Of a stretch of DNA of 5,751 nucleotides, positions 1 through 4,362 are shown one piece after another. The notes beneath the pieces were generated by a model. The model ran no database searches. It saw only the letters and a list, made by a program, of their open reading frames with translations, and was not told the origin of the DNA. The stretch spans positions 1 through 5,751 of the forward strand of contig DGIP01000126.1 of assembly GCA_002386405.1 (NCBI GenBank), in the 5' to 3' direction. Position 1 is the first letter of the stretch, and every line of letters begins with the position of its first letter. The position numbers and the translations under genes were made by a program. The stretch is from Stenotrophomonas maltophilia (lineage in GTDB: Bacteria > Pseudomonadota > Gammaproteobacteria > Xanthomonadales > Xanthomonadaceae).

Positions 1-636
1 GATCTCGAATTCACGCGGGATGCCAGCCATGAACTGCGTACGCCGCTGGCGGTGATCCGCAGCGCCTGCGAGCGCATGCAGGCGCGCGGCGACATTGCCC
101 CGGACCATCGCGTGCAGGTGGACCATATCGCGCAGTCGGTGCAGCAGCTCGAGCGCACCGTGAGCACCCTGCTCATGCTTGCCCGGGAAGAGCACCTGCA
201 GGAGCCACCAACGCATGTCACGCTGCTGCCGCTGATCGAGCGCGTCATCGTGGACCAGGCGCCGTTGCTTGAGGGTCGAGACATATGCGTGGATCTGCGG
301 GTGGACGCGGATGCACTGGCGTGGCTGCCGCCCGCCGTGCTGCACGTGTTGCTGTCCAACCTTGTCGGCAACGCCTTTGCACACACCCTGGAAGGCACCG
401 TTTCCATTGCGGTTGATGGCGACTGGTTGGCCATCTCCAACCCGGGTGCCGGCGTTGGCGCCGGGTCACTGCTTCCGTTCGCGAAGGGCGCGACCAGCAG
501 CGGGCACGGACTAGGCCTGTCGATCGTCCAGCGCCTCTGCGCACGTCACGCCATCGGCCTGCGCTTCGCGGTGCTGCAGGCCAGGACCACGGTGGCCATC
601 CAGCTTCAGGGAATGCCACCCGCTGACCCCTCGTGA
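1..636 (+). CDS. Sensor histidine kinase, C-terminal fragment (5' end outside window)
   Basis: This is the catalytic half of a membrane two-component sensor kinase, which autophosphorylates on His and passes phosphate to a response regulator. The reading frame is open from base 1, giving 211 residues in the window. The dimerisation/phosphoacceptor H-box (ASHELRTP) has His at fragment residue 10. A helical HisKA segment with a run of Leu/Arg/Glu follows to about residue 66. The HATPase domain shows an N-box (NLVGNAFAHT, Asn120 and Asn124), an F-box-like PFAKG (about 159-163) and a G2 box (GHGLGLSIV, 168-176). The G1 box reads ISNPGAGV (about 145-152), with Asn where DxGxG kinases have Asp. The sensor and transmembrane part, and probably a response regulator gene, lie upstream of the window. 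The gene ends TGA at 634-636 and is convergent with the sulfatase gene. The signal sensed cannot be told from this part. Confidence 0.93.
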   Translation, partial: DLEFTRDASHELRTPLAVIRSACERMQARGDIAPDHRVQVDHIAQSVQQLERTVSTLLMLAREEHLQEPPTHVTLLPLIERVIVDQAPLLEGRDICVDLRVDADALAWLPPAVLHVLLSNLVGNAFAHTLEGTVSIAVDGDWLAISNPGAGVGAGSLLPFAKGATSSGHGLGLSIVQRLCARHAIGLRFAVLQARTTVAIQLQGMPPADPS

Positions 637-656
637 CCGTCAGGCCAATGAGGGGT
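626..656. terminator. Possible bidirectional hairpin between convergent genes
   Basis: A perfect 7-bp inverted repeat (ACCCCTC at 626-632, GAGGGGT at 650-656) spans the end of the kinase gene and the short gap before the 3' end of the sulfatase gene. A smaller inner pairing (CC/GG around a GTCA loop at 637-644) could extend it. A palindrome GGGCGCCC follows at 661-668. No T-tract follows on either strand, so it is not a textbook rho-independent terminator. Its place between converging genes is the main argument for a termination or RNA-stabilising role. Confidence 0.3.
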
Positions 657-672
657 GCAGGGGCGCCCGGGT

Positions 673-2181
673 TCAGGACCCCGACGAACTCTCCTTCATC
701 TTGTCCAGCACCTGATCCAGGCTGAAACTCGCCGATTTCTGGCGCGGCGGGAACTCCTTGAAGGTTCCGATGAACTCAGCGATCACCGCCTGTGCCGGCA
801 CCAGCAGGTAGATGTGCCGGAACATCCAGTCGTAGAACGTATTGGAGGTGATCTGTGCACGCTCGTAGGGATCCATCCGCATGTTGAAGATGTAGGGCGT
901 GCGCAGCACCACGAAGGGCTCCTGCCAGATCTTCAGGGTGCCCGGCACGCGCTGTTCCATGAACAGCATCTTCCAGTTGTCGTAGCGCAGCGCGGCCACG
1001 TCGCCATCGTCGGTGAAGTAGATGAAGCCCGGGCGTGGGCTCTTTTCTTCCTTGCCGGTCAGGTAGGGCACCAGGTTGTAGCCATCCAGGTGCACTTTGT
1101 AGGTGGTCTTGCCGATCTTGTAGCCCTTCTTGAGCTTGTCCTTGATGTCCGGTTCGCCGGCGGCGGCCAGGATGGTGGGGAACCAGTCGAGATGGCTGAC
1201 GATCTCGTTGGACTCGCTGCCCGCCTCGATGCGACCCGGGAAGCGCACCATGCACGGCACGCGGTAGGCACCCTCCCAGCTGGAGTTCTTCTCGTTGCGG
1301 AACGGGGTGGTGCCCGCATCCGGCCAGGTATTCATGTGCGGGCCGTTGTCAGTGCTGTACTGGACGAAGGTGTCATCGGCAATGCCGAGCTCATCCAGGA
1401 AATCGAGCATCTCGCCAATGCACTTGTCGTGGTCGATCATCACGTCATGGTATTCGGACTGCCAGCGGCCGGACTGGCCGCGGCTTTCCGGCTTGACGTG
1501 GGTCCAGGCGTGCATATGCGAGGTATTGAACCAGACGAAGAACGGCTCACCGGCATCATGCGCCGCCTGGATGAACTTCTTCGCTGCCGCCAGGAACTCA
1601 TCGTCGCAGGTTTCCATGCGCTTGCGGGTGAGCGGGCCGGTATTCTCGATCTTCTGACCGCCCTTGCCGTCAGCCCAGCAATGCAGGACGCCGCGCGGGC
1701 CGTACTTCTTCCTGAAGTCCGGGAAGTCCTCCTTGTTCGGATAATCCACTTCCTCGGGCTCTTCTTCGGCATTGAGGTGATACAGGTTGCCAAAGAACTC
1801 ATCGAAGCCATGCGCGGTGGGCAGATGCTCGTCGCGGTCACCAAGGTGGTTCTTGCCGAACTGCCCGGTACGGTAGCCAAGCGGCTTGAGGGCTTCGGCG
1901 ATGGTGATGTCTTCGGCCTTCAGGCCCAGCTCGGCACCCGGCAGGCCGACCTTGGTCAGGCCGGTGCGCAACCCGCACTGACCGGTAATGAAGGATGCAC
2001 GGCCGGCGGTACAGCTCTGCTCGGCGTAGCTGTCGGTGAAGATCATGCCTTCCTTGGCAATCCGGTCGATGTTCGGCGTGCGGTAGCCCATCAATCCCTT
2101 GGTATAGCAGCTCAGGTTGGCCTGGCCGATATCATCGCCCCACATGACCAGTATGTTCGGCTTCTTGGCTTTGGTTGCCAT
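673..2181 (-). CDS. Sulfatase (arylsulfatase-like, PF00884 family), cytoplasmic
   Basis: A 502-residue type I sulfatase, expected to hydrolyse a sulfate ester to an alcohol or phenol plus sulfate. The metal-site Asp pair is in GDDIG (Asp16, Asp17). The formylglycine motif is CTAGR (Cys57-Arg61) inside SCTAGRASFITGQ. GKNHLGD (Lys110, His112) corresponds to the family's GKWHLG. SHMH (His222, His224) and TDNG (Asp278, Asn279) supply further active-site and metal positions. EKNSSWEGAYRVP (from Glu297) corresponds to the late Lys motif. The C-terminal part (about 400-502) has FMEQR, a DP-ER motif and FKEFPPRQ, as in a widespread proteobacterial arylsulfatase group. There is no signal peptide (MATKAKKPNILVMW), so action in the cytoplasm is inferred. 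ATG at 2181 is chosen because GGGAGA lies 7 nt upstream. An in-frame TTG at 2208 has no such site. Cys57 needs a formylglycine-generating enzyme, not seen here. Last gene of a likely operon after the transporter. Confidence 0.93.
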   Translation of the reverse strand: MATKAKKPNILVMWGDDIGQANLSCYTKGLMGYRTPNIDRIAKEGMIFTDSYAEQSCTAGRASFITGQCGLRTGLTKVGLPGAELGLKAEDITIAEALKPLGYRTGQFGKNHLGDRDEHLPTAHGFDEFFGNLYHLNAEEEPEEVDYPNKEDFPDFRKKYGPRGVLHCWADGKGGQKIENTGPLTRKRMETCDDEFLAAAKKFIQAAHDAGEPFFVWFNTSHMHAWTHVKPESRGQSGRWQSEYHDVMIDHDKCIGEMLDFLDELGIADDTFVQYSTDNGPHMNTWPDAGTTPFRNEKNSSWEGAYRVPCMVRFPGRIEAGSESNEIVSHLDWFPTILAAAGEPDIKDKLKKGYKIGKTTYKVHLDGYNLVPYLTGKEEKSPRPGFIYFTDDGDVAALRYDNWKMLFMEQRVPGTLKIWQEPFVVLRTPYIFNMRMDPYERAQITSNTFYDWMFRHIYLLVPAQAVIAEFIGTFKEFPPRQKSASFSLDQVLDKMKESSSGS

Positions 2182-2188
2182 CTGCGGT

Positions 2189-2194
2189 TCTCCC
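2189..2194 (-). promoter_or_regulatory. Shine-Dalgarno site deciding the sulfatase start
   Basis: GGGAGA on the minus strand lies 7 nt before ATG 2181-2179. It supports that ATG over the upstream in-frame TTG at 2208, which would add nine residues (MFHHTGEPQ). Confidence 0.6.
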
Positions 2195-2251
2195 GTGTGA
2201 TGAAACAAATGAATGGCGCGACGGGGATGCCGCGTCGGGTGATGTCTCCCC

Positions 2252-3118
2252 CTACGTGGTGTGGGGTGACGGGGGGGTTCTGCGCCGACGCCATTGGACG
2301 TAAGGAATGGCCAGTACGGTCACCACCAGCAGGTACAGCACGATGGTGGCGTCAAGGAACGGCTCGTTCGGAAAGTTGGTCTTGGCGATGGCCAGCGCGA
2401 TCGCCGGGTGGCGGCTTGCGGTGGACAGGGCGAGCACGGTCTGTCGCTGTGGAACAGGTCCGGCGAGCAACTGCCCGACCGCCAGGCCGATCACCACAAA
2501 GGCGATGAGTGCTACCAGGGTGCCGCCATGCAGCAGGTTGACCACGATAGGGGTGACCTTGGACAGAATCAGTGCCGCGATCACCACCAGCAGGACCAGC
2601 GACACCAGCGCGATGGGCCGCGCCAGGCGGGCCGCCAGCGCCGGTGCAATGGCCCGCACCACCATGCCTGCCAGCAGCGGCAGCACGATCATCACTACGA
2701 TGACCTTGGCAATGGCCTGCGGCGGCATCTTCAGGTCGCGATCAAAGTAGTTGCCCAGCAGCCACAGCAGCAGGGGCGCCATCACGATGGCCAGCAACCC
2801 CATCACCACCATCAGCCCCAGCGCATGGGCGCCCTCACCGCCGGCCTTGCTTTCCTTCTTGGGCAGCAGCGGCGGGATGGGTGCCAGCGCCAGCACCACC
2901 AAGGCGATCTCGGTGGCATGCGGCAATGCGAAGATCTCCACGATTATCACGGCTGCCACCGGCATGACCACGAATATGGCCAGCACTGATCGCACCAGCT
3001 GCCCGGGGTTGCGGACCAGGAACAGTGCATCGGTGACAGCGGCCTGCAAACCGTACGAGAACACGGTGCCGAGGATGCTTGCTTGAAGACAGTGCAGGAC
3101 CAGCGCCTGGGTGTTCAT
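2252..3118 (-). CDS. BASS-superfamily transporter (bile acid:sodium symporter type)
   Basis: A 288-residue, very hydrophobic protein with about nine membrane segments (roughly residues 11-31, 43-63, 68-86, 98-122, 135-155, 166-190, 197-218, 227-246, 254-274), as expected for an inner-membrane secondary carrier. Two family landmarks are visible. LALAPIPPLLPKK (76-88) sits where the first crossover helix lies. LSTASRHPAIALAIA (231-245) is the second, in a form common in bacterial members that lack the GxQN of classical bile-acid symporters. BASS proteins couple import of organic anions, including sulfated steroids in the animal member SOAT, to sodium. The substrate here is unknown, but a sulfatase follows and suggests an organosulfate. 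ATG 3118 is preceded by AGGGG that overlaps the stop of the DUF1622 gene 8 nt upstream, so translation may be coupled. The C-terminal tail contains a C7 tract and ends with basic and proline-rich residues (QWRRRRTPPSPHTT). Confidence 0.85.
   Translation of the reverse strand: MNTQALVLHCLQASILGTVFSYGLQAAVTDALFLVRNPGQLVRSVLAIFVVMPVAAVIIVEIFALPHATEIALVVLALAPIPPLLPKKESKAGGEGAHALGLMVVMGLLAIVMAPLLLWLLGNYFDRDLKMPPQAIAKVIVVMIVLPLLAGMVVRAIAPALAARLARPIALVSLVLLVVIAALILSKVTPIVVNLLHGGTLVALIAFVVIGLAVGQLLAGPVPQRQTVLALSTASRHPAIALAIAKTNFPNEPFLDATIVLYLLVVTVLAIPYVQWRRRRTPPSPHTT
2271..2277 (-). repeat. C7 homopolymer in the transporter 3' end
   Basis: Seven consecutive G on the plus strand (C on the coding strand) cover the codons ACC CCC CCG near transporter residues 281-283. 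Loss of one base here would put the reading frame into that of the downstream sulfatase, which is open all the way (no stop in 2209-2271). Confidence 0.7.
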
Positions 3119-3123
3119 GGTCG

Positions 3124-3128
3124 CCCCT
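3124..3128 (-). promoter_or_regulatory. Shine-Dalgarno site overlapping the upstream stop codon
   Basis: AGGGG on the minus strand starts within the TAG stop (3129-3127) of the DUF1622 gene and lies 5 nt before the transporter ATG. A second GAGG lies a few bases upstream at 3135-3132. The overlap suggests translational coupling of the two membrane-protein genes. Confidence 0.5.
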
Positions 3129-3513
3129 ATTCCTCGCGCGCTGGTGGCGCGCGCTCTGGCGGGCGTTTCCAGGGCCAGAAGCCTTCCACTTCCAGCACCA
3201 CCGACCAGCTCAGGAAGGTGCGGATGATCACCAGCAGACCCAACGACAGGATCGCGTTCATGGTGCTGTCCAGCGCCACGGTGCGCACGATGTCAGCGGC
3301 CACCAGGATCTCAAGGCCAAGCAGCAACGCACGGCCCAGCCGCCGGCGGTAGCGTTCGTAGCTTTCCACCCGGTCCTTGTGCTGCACGGCAAGCGCCAGC
3401 ACGTACACCACGGTGGAGACCAGGATGGTGGCGACGATCAGCGCAATCGCCAGCAGCTCTATGCCGAGCGCGGACCATTCGACCCATTGGATTGCCGCTT
3501 CTTCGCTGGGCAT
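3127..3513 (-). CDS. DUF1622 family inner-membrane protein
   Basis: A 128-residue protein of unknown function, recognised as DUF1622 by its two conserved blocks. RRLGRALLLGLEILVAADIV (about 57-76) is a membrane helix with the E-x6-D pattern. RTFLSWSVVLEVEGFWPW (about 98-115) carries the conserved RTFLSW and EVEG-WPW ending. Three membrane segments are likely: about 13-45 (long), 62-80 and 84-103. A charged cytoplasmic-type loop HKDRVESYERYRRR lies between the first two, and a polar proline/arginine-rich tail follows. Start ATG 3513 is the first in frame, and the Shine-Dalgarno sequence before it is weak. It is probably the first gene of the operon with the transporter and sulfatase. Its stop overlaps the ribosome binding site of the transporter. 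Possible roles as a transporter accessory or membrane stress protein are inference only. Confidence 0.85.
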   Translation of the reverse strand: MPSEEAAIQWVEWSALGIELLAIALIVATILVSTVVYVLALAVQHKDRVESYERYRRRLGRALLLGLEILVAADIVRTVALDSTMNAILSLGLLVIIRTFLSWSVVLEVEGFWPWKRPPERAPPAREE

Positions 3514-3576
3514 GTCGCGTTGTCCGATACCGAAGAGTGGCCATCAGAGTGCCGCGCATGTGGAGTGCCAACCAGC

Positions 3577-3604
3577 GTTTTACTACCGATTGCCGCTCAG
3601 TAAA
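3577..3604 (-). promoter_or_regulatory. Weak candidate promoter for the DUF1622-transporter-sulfatase operon
   Basis: On the minus strand, TTTACT (3604-3599) and TAAAAC (3582-3577) are 16 nt apart and resemble loose -35 and -10 elements. They lie in the only intergenic gap upstream of the three-gene set, about 60 nt before the DUF1622 ATG. This is the most AT-rich part of that gap. The match is poor, and the sigma-70 consensus is often weak in such GC-rich genomes. Confidence 0.2.
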
Positions 3605-3616
3605 TCTACCTGCGGC
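3592..3616 (-). terminator. Possible hairpin after the surface-protein gene pair
   Basis: Directly after the TGA of the small secreted protein (3619-3617), the minus strand can fold. GCCG (3616-3613) pairs with CGGC (3595-3592), CA with TG, and GTA with TAC around a GATT loop, with small bulges. No T-tract follows, so this is a weak terminator candidate. It also overlaps the proposed -35 element of the next operon. Confidence 0.25.
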
Positions 3617-4354
3617 TCAATTGCCTGATGCCGTCACGGTACACGGCACGGTAACCACCACGTTGCCGCCCACAGGCAACAGGGGAATGGTGACACCGGC
3701 GCCGAACAGGGCAGCCGCCGGAATGCTGGCGGGGCATGTGGCACCGCCATTGGCGGTGCAGCTTCCGGCGGCGGTGCAGCTCAAGCCGGGGCCTGGCGTA
3801 TCGGCCAGCACCGCGTTGTTGACATCCACCGCCCCCGTGTTGCTGGCGGTGAGGGTGAAGGTCACGGTGCCGCCACTGGCGACCGCGGCGGGGCTGGCCT
3901 GCTTGGTGACCGCAAGATCCGGCTGGATCTGGGTGTTGGTGAATGTGCAGACCAGGGTCACCCCGGCCTGCAGGTTGGCGGCAGCAATCACCAGGGTGTT
4001 ACCGCCGAGTGTGCCGATGTCGCCTGCTATGGTGCCGCTGGTGTCCACGCAGCTGGCGCCGTCGAGGCTGAACTGCGGGTTGGCGGTTTCGGTGAGGGCG
4101 ACCGGCAGCCCGGAACTGGTCACGGTGAATACGGCTGCTGAAGCTGTCGGCGTGCCGGCCACCGTGGTGGTGATGCTGTCGCTGGCGCCGTCCAGGTTGG
4201 TCATGGTGAAGTCGAAGCTGCCTACCCCGCCCTGGCTGGTCTTGGCCAGCTGCACGCTCTGCGCGCCGGCGGCAAGCGGCAGCGCCGCGCACAGCAGCAC
4301 GGCCCAGATCCTGCGCCGGCCCAACGCGCTGTCACCAATGGGGTTGCTCATCAT
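3617..4354 (-). CDS. Secreted CnaB/SpaA-like plus DUF11 domain protein
   Basis: A 245-residue exported protein. The N-terminus has a basic stretch (RRR, 13-15), a hydrophobic core and a signal peptidase I site after AGA (29-31). Residues about 33-143 look like a prealbumin-like/CnaB (SpaA-type) beta-sandwich. It has VQLAKTS (Lys38), VALTETA (Glu89) and CTFTNT (Asn140) at the positions where such domains form a Lys-Asn isopeptide bond aided by Glu. Residues about 145-242 match DUF11 (TIGR01451 repeat): DLAVTKQASPAAVASGGTVT, then SNTGAVDV and a C-terminal VPCTVTASG. Six mature Cys (102, 136, 193, 199, 207, 238) could form disulfides in the periplasm or outside. It starts 6 nt after the barrel gene, with GAGGG overlapping that gene's TGA, so the two are likely co-translated. 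Two adjacent ATGs exist (4354 and 4351), and the second is better spaced from the Shine-Dalgarno site. No catalytic motif is seen; a structural or adhesive surface role is inferred. Confidence 0.85.
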   Translation of the reverse strand: MMSNPIGDSALGRRRIWAVLLCAALPLAAGAQSVQLAKTSQGGVGSFDFTMTNLDGASDSITTTVAGTPTASAAVFTVTSSGLPVALTETANPQFSLDGASCVDTSGTIAGDIGTLGGNTLVIAAANLQAGVTLVCTFTNTQIQPDLAVTKQASPAAVASGGTVTFTLTASNTGAVDVNNAVLADTPGPGLSCTAAGSCTANGGATCPASIPAAALFGAGVTIPLLPVGGNVVVTVPCTVTASGN

Positions 4355-4357
4355 GCG

Positions 4358-4362
4358 CCCTC
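4358..4362 (-). promoter_or_regulatory. Shine-Dalgarno site overlapping the barrel gene stop
   Basis: The minus strand reads TGAGGGCGCATGATG. The GAGGG begins inside the TGA stop of the barrel gene, 3 nt from the first ATG and 6 nt from the second. This points to termination-reinitiation coupling and slightly favours the second ATG (4351). Confidence 0.55.

Noticed and set aside
1..12. GATC and GAATTC at the very start, suggesting cloning vector or linker
   Set aside because: The bases encode DLEFTRDASHELRTP in frame, the normal lead into a histidine kinase H-box, so this is native coding sequence.
2182..2208. Longer sulfatase start at TTG 2208
   Set aside because: It would place the GGGAGA ribosome binding site inside the coding region and add nine residues not expected before the conserved KKPNILVMWGDD. 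ATG 2181 is better.
2217..2237. Short inverted repeat CGACG/CGTCG in the gap between transporter and sulfatase
   Set aside because: Only 5 bp of stem with a 9-nt loop and no T-tract. Such repeats are expected by chance in GC-rich DNA.
655..2508. 617-codon open frame on the + strand opposite the sulfatase and the transporter end
   Set aside because: It is a mirror of the minus-strand genes caused by GC-biased third positions. Its protein has no recognisable domain and an odd His/Arg/Val-rich make-up, while the minus-strand frames carry clear family motifs.
2294..2989. 231-codon His/Gln-rich open frame on the + strand
   Set aside because: The His/Gln/Asp richness is what hydrophobic Val/Leu/Ile-rich codons of the transporter give when read on the opposite strand. 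No ribosome binding site or domain was seen.
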